This document shows, one piece after another, positions 55,779-64,000 of a stretch of 64,000 nt of DNA. Below the pieces are notes generated by a model. That model worked only from the letters and a program-made list of their open reading frames with translations. It searched no databases and had not been told where the DNA came from. The stretch lies in contig JAGTRU010000022.1 in NCBI GenBank assembly GCA_018261905.1, forward strand, positions 16,559 to 80,558, written 5' to 3'. The DNA comes from Pseudomonadota bacterium (GTDB lineage: Bacteria > Pseudomonadota > Gammaproteobacteria > Burkholderiales > Rhodocyclaceae). The position numbers were made by a program, and so were the translations under genes. The stretch's first letter is position 1, and every line of letters starts with the position of its first letter.

Positions 55779-55890
55779 GGGGTGGCTCCTGAGAGTGTTT
55801 TTGTTGATTTGGGCTTTTGTTGATTCGGGAGAATAACGCCAAAGAGGGATTTCGGGATGTTTCGGCTCGCGGCAAATTGGGTTCTGGTTT

Positions 55891-56123
55891 GTTTGGCGGC
55901 TCGTTTCCGCCTTGAGGGCGGGCATACTTTCTTCTTGCTTCGCCAAGAAGAAAGTAGCCAAAGAAGAAGGCGACCCCAGGGTCGGCGCCCGCTGCGCGGG
56001 TCCCTTGCGCTACTCGAAACGCCGGGCGGCTGGCTAAACTCGCCTTCGGCTCAGACAACGCCAGCCGACTTCCCCCGGCATTCCTGCGTTGCTCAGCGCC
56101 TCTCATGGGGACCCGAAAAACGT
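55891..56123 (+). repeat. Interspersed repeat element, arm 1
   Basis: Homologous to the reverse complement of 56211-56449; 55-nt identical core at 55926-55980. Confidence 0.88.
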
Positions 56124-56210
56124 CACGAAACGACGGCTCTGCCCTGAAAAAACGCCTACAGCAGCCGAATACAAAATTCAGGCAATATTGAGTTCAGTCG
56201 GTTCGGCGGC

Positions 56211-56449
56211 GACGCTTTTCCGGGTCCCCATGTGGAGCGCCGAGCAACGGAGCTGATGGCGGATAAAGGGCGAGGACTGTCTGAGGCCCGCAGGGCCGAG
56301 TTCCGCAGCCCCCGCCAGCAGCGAGTAGCGCAGGGAAGTCGGCGCAGCCGACCGCGTAGCCTGGGGTCGCCTTCTTCTTTGGCTACTTTCTTCTTGGCGA
56401 AGCAAGAAGAAAGTACGCCCGCCCGCAAGGCGGAAAACAGCCGCCAAAC
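56211..56449 (-). repeat. Interspersed repeat element, arm 2 (inverted)
   Basis: Reverse complement matches arm 1; identical core at 56360-56414. Confidence 0.88.
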
Positions 56450-56519
56450 AACGAAATACCTATCTACGAAGGACAACTCCGGCCACCCCAATAACCGGCT
56501 GGCCGGAGAAAAGCAAACC

Positions 56520-57467
56520 TTAAGCCGCCTCCGCCATCGGCACCAAAAAGTCCTTGCTGATCCCATCCCCCAACATATAGATGTGATCCATAAAATCCGT
56601 CAGCCACTCATGCAGCCCCTGCTCGAGAATGTCCTCAACCCGCGCGTAATGCAGTTTGGCATGCAGCAAACCCGCCTGCCGCTGGGTTTCGCCGGAATGC
56701 CGGTTGGCGATCAGGTCGAGATTCTTGACCACGCCGTTCATGCAAAAATGCAGCGAACGCGGCATGTCTTCGCGCAGGATCAGCAGTTCGGCCACCCGTT
56801 CCGGCGTGATCACGTCACGGTACACCTTGCGATAGACCTCGAAGGCCGATACCGAGCGGAGCAAGGCGCCCCACTGGTAGAAGTCGGTGGCGCCTTCGTC
56901 GCCATGCGGGCGCAGGACGTGGTATTTGACGTCGAGTATGCGCGCCGTGTTGTCGGCCCGTTCGAGCAGCGTGCCGAGGCGGATAAAGTGATAGGCCTTG
57001 TCCTGCAGCAGCGTGCCCAACGTCGTGCCGCGCGACAGCGAGGAACGCATCTTGACCCATTCGAAAAATTCGCTGATCCCGGCATTGAGCAGTTGCTCGA
57101 AACTCTTTTCCCGCGCTTCCAGCCAGGTGGCATTCAGCGTTTCCCACATTTCGGTGGTGATTGTGCCGCGCACGGCGTGGGCGTTTTCGCGGGCCATGCG
57201 CAGGCAGCTATGGATGGAGGCAAAGTTGTCGGCATCACTGACCATGAAGCGCAGAACGTTTTCGGCGGTAATTTCCGAATATTTCTTGGCGTAGGTTTCC
57301 TCGAGGCTGTTCAAGGCGATGATCGCATTCCAGTTCTGGTTGGCGGCCTCCAGCGATTGCGGCACCAGGGACATCTGCCAGGTAACGTCGAGCAGACGGG
57401 CGAGGTTCTCCGCTCTTTCAATGTAGCGGGACATCCAGAACAAATGATCGGCAGTACGACTTAGCAT
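56520..57467 (-). CDS. Alpha-E domain protein (stand-alone)
   Basis: MLSRTADHLFWMSRYIERAENLARLLDVTWQMSLVPQSLEAANQNWNAIIAL; family-typical start. Confidence 0.93.
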   Translation of the reverse strand: MLSRTADHLFWMSRYIERAENLARLLDVTWQMSLVPQSLEAANQNWNAIIALNSLEETYAKKYSEITAENVLRFMVSDADNFASIHSCLRMARENAHAVRGTITTEMWETLNATWLEAREKSFEQLLNAGISEFFEWVKMRSSLSRGTTLGTLLQDKAYHFIRLGTLLERADNTARILDVKYHVLRPHGDEGATDFYQWGALLRSVSAFEVYRKVYRDVITPERVAELLILREDMPRSLHFCMNGVVKNLDLIANRHSGETQRQAGLLHAKLHYARVEDILEQGLHEWLTDFMDHIYMLGDGISKDFLVPMAEAA

Positions 57468-57470
57468 GGC

Positions 57471-58883
57471 TTAATCCTCCAGAACCCAGGTGTCTTTGGT
57501 ACCGCCGCCCTGCGACGAGTTGACGACCAGCGAGCCCTTGGTCAGGGCAACGCGGGTCAGACCGCCCGGCACCATGTTGACGCACTTGCCCGAGGACAGC
57601 ACGAAGGGACGCAAATCGAGGTGACGCGGCGCAATGCCTTCCTCGACGAAGGTCGGACAGTTGGACAGGGCCAGCGTCGGCTGACCGATGTAGCCGTCCG
57701 GCTTGGCAATCAGCAATTGGCGGAAATGCTCGATCTGTTCCTTGCTCGCCGCTGGTCCGACCAACATGCCGTAACCGCCGGCGCCATGCACTTCCTTGAC
57801 GACCAGTTCCGGCAGATGATCGAGCACATACTTCAGATCATCTGGCTTGCGGCACATGTAGGTCGGCACGTTGTTGAGCTTCGGCTCTTCGCCGAGGTAG
57901 AAACGGATCATCTCCGGCACGTACGGGTAGATCGACTTGTCGTCGGCGACACCGGTGCCGATGGCGTTGGCCAGTGTGACGTTGCCGGCCTGGTAGGCCT
58001 TGAGGATGCCCGGCACGCCGAGCGTCGATTCGGCGCGGAACACGGTGGGGTCCATATAATCGTCGTCGATCCGGCGGTAGATCACATCGACGCGCTGCGG
58101 ACCCTGCGTCGTCTGCATGTAAACCACTTCGTCCTTGACGAACAGATCGCGACCTTCGACCAGTTCGACGCCCATCTGCTGGGCCAGGAAAGTGTGTTCG
58201 AAATAGGCGCTGTTGTAGGCACCCGGCGTCATGACCACGACCGTCGGGTCGTTGACGCCCTGCGGTGCGACGGCGCGCAGTTTTTCCAGCAGCATGTCCG
58301 GATAATGATGCACCGGTGCCACTTTGTGTTTGGCGAACAATTCGGGGAACAGTCGCATCATCATCTTGCGGTCTTCGAGCATGTAGGAGACGCCAGACGG
58401 CACCCGCAGGTTGTCTTCCAGTACGTAAAATTCGCCTGCCCCGGCCCGCACGATATCGACGCCAGCAATGTGCGCGTAAATGCCGCCGGGCACATCGACG
58501 CCCTTCATGACCGGGCGGTACTGGGCGTTATTGAGTATCTGCTCGGCGGGAATCTTGCCGGCCTTGAGGATTTCCTGGTCGTGATAGATGTCGTGCAGGA
58601 ACATGTTGAGCGCCTTGACGCGCTGGCGCAGGCCGGACTGCAATGATTTCCACTCGGCCGAGGGAATGATGCGGGGAATGATGTCGAAGGGAATCAGCCG
58701 TTCCTTGCCTGCTTCCTCGCCGTAGACGGCAAAGGTGATGCCGACTCGGTGAAAGGCCAGGTCAGCCTCCGCCCGCTTGCGCGCGATGCGCTCGGGTGGC
58801 GTTGCCTTGAGCCATTGATCGTAACCCTGGTAATGAGCACGGACGCCGTCGTTGGCGTCGATCATTTCGTTATAGAAGTTCAT
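57471..58883 (-). CDS. Circularly permuted ATP-grasp protein (stand-alone)
   Basis: MNFYNEMIDANDGVRAHYQGYDQWL...; GVDIVRAGAGEFYVLEDNLRVPSGVSYMLEDRKMMMRLFPELF; ends SQGGGTKDTWVLED. Confidence 0.94.
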   Translation of the reverse strand: MNFYNEMIDANDGVRAHYQGYDQWLKATPPERIARKRAEADLAFHRVGITFAVYGEEAGKERLIPFDIIPRIIPSAEWKSLQSGLRQRVKALNMFLHDIYHDQEILKAGKIPAEQILNNAQYRPVMKGVDVPGGIYAHIAGVDIVRAGAGEFYVLEDNLRVPSGVSYMLEDRKMMMRLFPELFAKHKVAPVHHYPDMLLEKLRAVAPQGVNDPTVVVMTPGAYNSAYFEHTFLAQQMGVELVEGRDLFVKDEVVYMQTTQGPQRVDVIYRRIDDDYMDPTVFRAESTLGVPGILKAYQAGNVTLANAIGTGVADDKSIYPYVPEMIRFYLGEEPKLNNVPTYMCRKPDDLKYVLDHLPELVVKEVHGAGGYGMLVGPAASKEQIEHFRQLLIAKPDGYIGQPTLALSNCPTFVEEGIAPRHLDLRPFVLSSGKCVNMVPGGLTRVALTKGSLVVNSSQGGGTKDTWVLED

Positions 58884-59028
58884 AGTGGACTCTTCGTTGA
58901 GGATGCTCTCGGGTGTGATTCAGCAGTTTCCATGCCACGCTTCAAAATATCAACGAATCAGTGGATTAGGAATCAGGCCGGCAAGACGACGCCCCATGGC
59001 GGTGCATGCGTATTTCAATGTGGTGCAA

Positions 59029-59060
59029 TAAAAAAACCCGCCGGATCGCTCCGGCGGGTT
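59029..59060 (-). terminator. Rho-independent terminator downstream of the thiolase
   Basis: AACCCGCCGGA (59035-59045) / TCCGGCGGGTT (59050-59060) with a minus-strand T-tract at 59029-59036. Confidence 0.87.
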
Positions 59061-59085
59061 TCTGTACAACGAAAGACCGAAGGGA

Positions 59086-60267
59086 TCAGGCGCGTTCGAA
59101 GATAACCGCGATACCCTGACCACCACCGATACACATCGTCACCAGCGCGTACTTGCCGGCAACGCGTTCCAGTTCATACAGCGCCTTGGTGGCGATGAAG
59201 GCACCGGAACAGCCGACCGGGTGACCGAGGGCGATGGCGCCGCCGTTCACATTGGTCTTGGCCGGATCGAGACCGAGACCGCGGGTCACGGTAATCGCCT
59301 GTGCGGCAAAGGCTTCGTTGGACTCGATAACGTCCATCTGATCGAGACTCAGGCCAGCCTTCTTCAGGGCCAGCTTGGTGGCCGGGATCGGACCTTCGCC
59401 CATGATCTCGTTCGGCACGCCGGCAACGGCGTAGGAAACGATGCGGGCCAGCGCCTTTTGACCGGCCTTGGCAGCCACGTCAGCGGCGGCCAGCACAAAG
59501 AAGGCAGCGCCGTCATTGATGCCGGAAGCGTTACCAGCGGTGACGGTACCATCCTTCTTGAAGGCCGGCTTCATCTTGGCCAGGCTTTCCATGGTGGTAT
59601 TGGACTTGACGTGTTCGTCGGTGTCGAACACCACTTCACCCTTGCGGGTCTGCTTGACGATCGGCACGATCTGCGACTTGAAACGGCCTTCGGCGATGGC
59701 GGCCGTCGCGCGACGCTGCGATTCCAGCGCGAACGCATCCTGCTCTTCGCGGCTGATGCCGTGCTTGGTCGCCAGGTTTTCGGCGGTGATACCCATATGG
59801 CCGACGCCAAACGGGTCGGTCAGGATGGCGACCATCGAGTCGATGGCCTTGGTATCGCCCATGCGGGCACCATTACGCAGTGCCGGCAGCATGTAGGCAG
59901 CCTTGGACATGACTTCAACGCCGCCGCCAATACCGTAGTCGGCATCGTTCAGCATGATGTTCTGGGCGGTGGTGACGATGGCTTGCAGGCCGGAGGAACA
60001 CAGGCGGGAAACCTGCATGGCGACGGATTCCATCGGCAGACCGGCCTGGATGGAAGCGACGCGGGAAACATAGGCATAACGGGAATCGGTCGGCATGGTG
60101 TTGCCGACCGTGACATAGTTGATCTGCTGGGGATCAACGCCGGAGCGAGCCACGGATTCCTTCATCACGATCCCGGCCAGCTCGCTGGCTTCGAAATCGG
60201 CCAGGGCACCACCAAAGGTACCGATAGCGGAACGGACTGCGCTCAGAACGACGACTTCTCTGCTCAT
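59086..60267 (-). CDS. Acetyl-CoA C-acetyltransferase (thiolase)
   Basis: MSREVVVLSAVRSAIGTFGGALADFEASELAGIVMKESVARSGVDP; QVSRLCSSGLQAIVTTAQNI; NVNGGAIALGHPVGCSGA; MCIGGGQGIAVIFE. Start at 60267. Confidence 0.95.
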   Translation of the reverse strand: MSREVVVLSAVRSAIGTFGGALADFEASELAGIVMKESVARSGVDPQQINYVTVGNTMPTDSRYAYVSRVASIQAGLPMESVAMQVSRLCSSGLQAIVTTAQNIMLNDADYGIGGGVEVMSKAAYMLPALRNGARMGDTKAIDSMVAILTDPFGVGHMGITAENLATKHGISREEQDAFALESQRRATAAIAEGRFKSQIVPIVKQTRKGEVVFDTDEHVKSNTTMESLAKMKPAFKKDGTVTAGNASGINDGAAFFVLAAADVAAKAGQKALARIVSYAVAGVPNEIMGEGPIPATKLALKKAGLSLDQMDVIESNEAFAAQAITVTRGLGLDPAKTNVNGGAIALGHPVGCSGAFIATKALYELERVAGKYALVTMCIGGGQGIAVIFERA

Positions 60268-60290
60268 AAACATCTCCTTATAAGAATCAT

Positions 60291-61214
60291 TCAGCCTGCC
60301 AGACTGGCAAGCCCCAACAAGAACAACAACAACATCCACAACACCGTGGCGCGCCAGACGAGGCCCACGGCACTCTGCATGAAATCGACATCGGCCGGGT
60401 CACCCATACCCAAGGCGGCGCGGTCCGTCACCTCGCTGCCATCAAGCACCGGCATCCCGAGCTGGACCCCGAGCGCCCCGGCCCCACTGGCCAGGACAAT
60501 GCCCAGATCGCGATCCGGCCATTGCCCGGCCTGCGTCCGCCAGCAATACACCGCGTCTTCGAAATCACCGACGATGGCAAAAGCCGCCGCCGTAGCCCGC
60601 AAGGGCAGCCAGTCGATAATACCGAAAACAAGGCGTGAGAACGCGAAGAACTCATTATGTTCAGCAATATTACAATTGTTCCAGCGCTCGCTAACAATTG
60701 CCGAAATTCGATACAGCACAGCGCCACAGGGGCCTGGCAAAAGCACAAACCAGAGCAGGACGGCAAAGACATGGCGGTGCGAGGCGGCCAGGGCCTGCTC
60801 GATGGAAAGCCGGGCGACATCCTCCGCCGCCAGCGTTTCGGTCGAACGGCCCTGCCATTCTCCGAGGAGCTGGCGGGCTCGCGGCAGATCGTCCAAACGC
60901 AGCGCCAACTGAATTTCCGTGTAATGGTGACTGAACTGCCGAAAACCCATGGTCAGGTACAGGGCGCCGACATTGAGTCCCCAGGCCAGCAGTGGATTGA
61001 GCGAATAAAGCAGGTAGTAGAGCAGGCCGAGCAGACCGACCGGCAGCACTACCGCAAAGCCCCAGGCGATCACGCCATGGCGGTATTCGCCGTCATTGAA
61101 GCGCGCCTCGACGAAGTCCGCCCAGGCGGAGACGGGGTCAGCCACCATGCGACGGTAGGAAAGGGGTTGCAGCTGCTCGATGAGGAAAACTGCAATCAGC
61201 GAGAGAATACTCAT
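60291..61214 (-). CDS. CobD/CbiB family membrane protein
   Basis: MSILSLIAVFLIEQLQPLSYRRMVADPVSAWADFVEARFNDGEYRHGVIAWGFAVVLPVG...; multi-TM; FSRLVFGIIDWLPLRATAAAFAIVGDFEDAVYCWR. Confidence 0.8.
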   Translation of the reverse strand: MSILSLIAVFLIEQLQPLSYRRMVADPVSAWADFVEARFNDGEYRHGVIAWGFAVVLPVGLLGLLYYLLYSLNPLLAWGLNVGALYLTMGFRQFSHHYTEIQLALRLDDLPRARQLLGEWQGRSTETLAAEDVARLSIEQALAASHRHVFAVLLWFVLLPGPCGAVLYRISAIVSERWNNCNIAEHNEFFAFSRLVFGIIDWLPLRATAAAFAIVGDFEDAVYCWRTQAGQWPDRDLGIVLASGAGALGVQLGMPVLDGSEVTDRAALGMGDPADVDFMQSAVGLVWRATVLWMLLLFLLGLASLAG

Positions 61215-61279
61215 GGGGGCTGGGAATTTTGCCGAAATCGGCTTATTTTCTTATGCTAAAACGCCACATTACCACAAGC

Positions 61280-61873
61280 TTACAGTGGATGCAGACCAAG
61301 ACGTGCGGTCAGGGAACGGATCATTCCAGCCGTCGCCCCCCAGATAAAATAATCACCATAGGGCATGGCGAAATAATGCCGTAAGGCACCGCGATAATGC
61401 AACGAGTGCTCCTGGTGATTGGCCGGATCGAGCAGAAAATCAAGCGGCACCTCGAAGGCTTCGGCCACTTCGAAAGGATCGAGCGCCAAAGCAAACGGCG
61501 GCGTCACGAGACCGACCACCGGCGTCACCCGGAACCCGGTGCCGGTGCGGTATTCCGGCAGGAAACCGAGTATTTCGATACATTCCCGCGCCAGACCGAT
61601 TTCTTCTTCGGTCTCGCGCAAGGCCGTATGGATCGGCGAAAGGTCATGGCTCTCGACCCGCCCGCCGGGAAAACTGATCTGGCCGGCATGGTCACGCAAA
61701 TGCGCGGTCCGCTGCGTCAGCAATACCGTTTTTCCGGCATCGCGCAAGACAATGGGAAAGAGCACCGCCGCCGGGACCAGCGCCAAGTCTTCGCCCCCGG
61801 CTTCCTGGACAAAATCGCCCACCGACGGCGCGGGCAACAGACACGCTCTTATTCGGTCAAGATCGAAACTCAT
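61280..61873 (-). CDS. CoA pyrophosphatase (NUDIX hydrolase)
   Basis: LTQRTAHLRDHAGQISFPGGRVESHDLSPIHTALRETEEEIGL, Nudix box with the CoA-type upstream motif. Confidence 0.93.
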   Translation of the reverse strand: MSFDLDRIRACLLPAPSVGDFVQEAGGEDLALVPAAVLFPIVLRDAGKTVLLTQRTAHLRDHAGQISFPGGRVESHDLSPIHTALRETEEEIGLARECIEILGFLPEYRTGTGFRVTPVVGLVTPPFALALDPFEVAEAFEVPLDFLLDPANHQEHSLHYRGALRHYFAMPYGDYFIWGATAGMIRSLTARLGLHPL

Positions 61874-62127
61874 TCTGCCGTAGCGTTGTCCTCGATTTCG
61901 GCATGAACGGCATTCAACGCGTCCTGTAACGTTTCTTCCGGCAGGCAGTTGATCGAAGTGGCAACCATGTCGGCCGCCTCGACCGCCCCCACCGGCAGGC
62001 GCTTGCTGTCCAGGCAGGCGATCAGCGCGGCCGAGGCACCGACGACACGGAGGATGGATTGCCGTTCGCTCATCAGCATTTCCAGCTCGCGGCGCAGCAT
62101 GGTGATTTCGTTGTCTCGGTTGGGCAT
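61870..62127 (-). CDS. Small hypothetical protein, coupled to the NUDIX gene
   Basis: MPNRDNEITMLRRELEMLMSERQSILRVVGASAALIACLDSKRLPVGAVEAADMVATSINCLPEETLQDALNAVHAEIEDNATAE; 4-nt overlap with the next gene. Confidence 0.65.
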   Translation of the reverse strand: MPNRDNEITMLRRELEMLMSERQSILRVVGASAALIACLDSKRLPVGAVEAADMVATSINCLPEETLQDALNAVHAEIEDNATAE

Positions 62128-62137
62128 GGATTCTCTC

Positions 62138-62815
62138 CTAATATCGTTTTTTAAGTGTCATGGTACTGCCATCGCGCTGCATTTCCATACGGTTCAAGAA
62201 GCTCATGCCCAGTAGCGCGACCGGCATCTCTGTCTGCAGGATCAAGGCATCGACCTGGTGCAAGGTGACATCGCCTATCCTCACCGTATCGAGGGCAAGC
62301 TTACTCACGGCGGCCGGGCCGTTGGCCGTTTGCGTCATCCCCTTCTGCCCCTTATTGAAATCCAGGCCAAGGCGGCGGGCATCGCTCGCCCCCAGGGAAA
62401 TCATGGTCGCCCCAGTATCCACCATAAAGCGCACCGAGGTGCCATTTATGGTGCCGGTGGTGAAAAAATGTCCCTGTCCATTGGCCGTCATGATGATCTT
62501 GCCGGAACCGTCACCGGAGGACGCCCCGATGGCATGCTGCCCGACCCGCAGCGGCCGTTTTTTGCCACCGATCTCGACGACCACCTGATCACCTTGTACA
62601 GAGAGCAGCTTGACGCCGTCCATGCTCTGCCCGATGGCCACCGCCTGCGGCTCACTGCCGTTGACCATGAGCATCGCCTTGCTGCCCATGACCCCGGCCA
62701 GACCGACGTCCTGGGCCCCGGCCATGACCGGAAAGAGGCCAAGCAGAACGATAGCCAGCGTAAAATAAGGCCTACCGCGTCCGGAGATATTCGCAAAAAT
62801 GCTACCCGTTGCCAT
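62138..62815 (-). CDS. Retropepsin-like aspartic protease (clan AA, TIGR02281-type), secreted or membrane-anchored
   Basis: GTSVRFMVDTGATMISLGASDARRLGLDFNKGQ (DTGA motif), N-terminal hydrophobic segment. Confidence 0.85.
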   Translation of the reverse strand: MATGSIFANISGRGRPYFTLAIVLLGLFPVMAGAQDVGLAGVMGSKAMLMVNGSEPQAVAIGQSMDGVKLLSVQGDQVVVEIGGKKRPLRVGQHAIGASSGDGSGKIIMTANGQGHFFTTGTINGTSVRFMVDTGATMISLGASDARRLGLDFNKGQKGMTQTANGPAAVSKLALDTVRIGDVTLHQVDALILQTEMPVALLGMSFLNRMEMQRDGSTMTLKKRY

Positions 62816-63512
62816 CGTTCGCCACTCCCCTACTGAAGGTCCGGGCTATTTTGCCATATTCCTTGAACAGCAAGGGATTCCATGGCGGCTGATAGCCCTT
62901 GATGAAGGCCAGGCGGTACCGCTTGCGGCCGACGACTTTTCCGGACTCTGCTTGATGGGCGGCCCGATGAGCGTCAATGACCCACTGCCGTGGATCGAGT
63001 CGGTCTGCGCGCTGATTCGCGACGCCGTCGCCAGGAACATTCCGGTGATCGGGCATTGCCTGGGCGGGCAGTTGATAAGCAAGGCACTGGGCGGCGTCGT
63101 GAGCCGCAATCCGGTCAAGGAAATCGGCTGGAGCAAAGCGAGCGGAGAAGATTACGACATCGCTCGCCACTGGCTGGGGCGATTTGCCGGCCAGCCGGCG
63201 ACCGTTTTCCAATGGCACGGTGAAACCTTCAGCATTCCACCCGGCGCCACCCGCATCCTGGCCAATGCGCACTGTGCCAACCAGATGTTCGTGCGCGGCC
63301 CCCACCTCGGCATGCAGTGCCATGTCGAAATGACGCCGGAAATGATTGCCACCTGGTGTGGCCAATGGGCCGACGAGGCAATCGCGGCAGCCGACCAACC
63401 CAGCGTACAGATGCCGGCCGCCATGCAAGGGGATATTGGCCAACGCCTACCGATCATGCGCCAATTATCCGATCAACTTTACTCGGTGTGGATCAAGGGA
63501 TTGGCCCGCTGA
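62799..63512 (+). CDS. Class I glutamine amidotransferase (GMP synthase-like)
   Basis: GLCLMGGPMSVNDPLPWIESVCALIRDAVARNIPVIGHCLGGQLISKALGG; HWHGETF-like region; C-H-E type amidotransferase. Confidence 0.9.
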   Translation: MLPVAIVRHSPTEGPGYFAIFLEQQGIPWRLIALDEGQAVPLAADDFSGLCLMGGPMSVNDPLPWIESVCALIRDAVARNIPVIGHCLGGQLISKALGGVVSRNPVKEIGWSKASGEDYDIARHWLGRFAGQPATVFQWHGETFSIPPGATRILANAHCANQMFVRGPHLGMQCHVEMTPEMIATWCGQWADEAIAAADQPSVQMPAAMQGDIGQRLPIMRQLSDQLYSVWIKGLAR

Positions 63513-63530
63513 CGACCGGTAGCGGAATAG

Positions 63531-63559
63531 AAAAACGGGCCGTCAGACGGCCCGTTTTT
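63531..63559. terminator. Bidirectional terminator between convergent genes
   Basis: AAAAACGGGCCGT (63531-63543) - CAG - ACGGCCCGTTTTT (63547-63559), perfect 13 bp with A/T tracts on both sides. Confidence 0.9.
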
Positions 63560-63582
63560 CCATGTTTGAAACCGCACCAAGC

Positions 63583-64000
63583 CTAATCGCGGAAATTCCC
63601 GTACTTGATCGGAAAGTCGGTAATCGACTTGGTAATCAAGGCAATGCAGGCCTGCAGATCATCCCGCTTGATCCCCTGCACCCGTACCGTATCGCCCTGA
63701 ATCGAGGCCTGCACCTTCAGCTTGTTGTCCTTGACCAACTTGACGATTTTTTTCGCCAGGTCGCTGTCAATACCATCCTTGAGCTTCATTTCCTGCTTGA
63801 CCTTGTTGCCGGAAACGCTGATCACCTTCTGATGATCGAGGCGCTTGACGCTTTCCTTTTCCTTCTTTTCCATGGCCGGGAAAAGCAGATCCTTGATCTG
63901 ATCGAGCTGGAAATCGGAATCGCCCCACAGGGTGATGACCTTGTCCTTCTCGTTCAGTTCGACCTTGGCGCTGGTGCCCTTGAAGTCATAACGATTGTCG
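63583..64000 (-). CDS. yajQ: YajQ family cyclic-di-GMP/nucleotide-binding protein, N-terminus off the window
   Basis: Minus-strand translation to the window edge: ...NRYDFKGTSAKVELNEKDKVITLWGDSDFQLDQIKDLLFPAMEKKEKESVKRLDHQKVISVSGNKVKQEMKLKDGID...PIKYGNFRD. Confidence 0.93.
   Translation of the reverse strand, partial: DNRYDFKGTSAKVELNEKDKVITLWGDSDFQLDQIKDLLFPAMEKKEKESVKRLDHQKVISVSGNKVKQEMKLKDGIDSDLAKKIVKLVKDNKLKVQASIQGDTVRVQGIKRDDLQACIALITKSITDFPIKYGNFRD

Noticed and set aside
55857-56566. ORFs in the inverted repeat (96, 89, 136 aa; FRL.GG.TFFLLRQEESSQRRRRPQ...)
   Set aside because: Repeat-derived reading frames present in both arms. No signal of protein-level selection can be judged from two copies, so treated as part of a repeat element rather than genes.
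56232-57464. 410-aa plus-strand ORF across the repeat and alpha-E gene
   Set aside because: Antisense to the alpha-E protein and fused to repeat sequence; artefact.
47549-58883. Presence of an Anbu-type proteasome hydrolase in the ATP-grasp cluster
   Set aside because: Looked for because Anbu often accompanies this module; no Ntn-hydrolase-like ORF was recognised within the window. It may be elsewhere in the genome.
59221-60912. 563-aa plus-strand ORF
   Set aside because: Antisense to the thiolase and CobD/CbiB-like genes; no recognisable domain.

Overview
The window is about 64 kb of GC-rich chromosome, probably from a betaproteobacterium. Gene content and order look Rhodocyclales-like (Dechloromonas/Azonexus-type); this is inferred from gene order, with no database search. 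Most of it is core genome: rnr, two tandem identical tRNA-Leu(CAG) genes, purA-hisZ-DUF2065-hflC-hflK-hflX-hfq, der-bamB-yfgM-hisS-ispG-rodZ-pilF/W-rlmN-ndk, trxA-rho-rpmE, orn, rsgA, a thiolase, a CoA pyrophosphatase and yajQ. Accessory or regulatory regions of interest are: (1) a C4-dicarboxylate block (dctPQM TRAP operon, dctA, DctS/DctR-type two-component pair) with a shared TTGTGG-N4-CCACAA palindrome upstream of dctP and in the dctA/dctS intergenic region; (2) a 13-kb signalling cluster with a REC-HD-GYP protein, three consecutive large hybrid kinases that each end in REC-HPt, and a convergent REC-RsbW-like ATPase protein; (3) an 11-kb cluster with two versions, one fused and one split, of a circularly permuted ATP-grasp/alpha-E module plus two transglutaminase-like proteins, a candidate for a poorly characterised peptide ligase system; (4) a long inverted pair of repeat elements (about 235 bp arms with an identical 55-bp core) inserted inside that cluster; (5) several strong non-coding hairpins, including an 18-bp perfect one filling the ndk-rlmN gap, a C-rich rho leader, and a 9-bp inverted repeat abutting a start codon. 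No CRISPR array, prophage, transposase or rRNA was seen.
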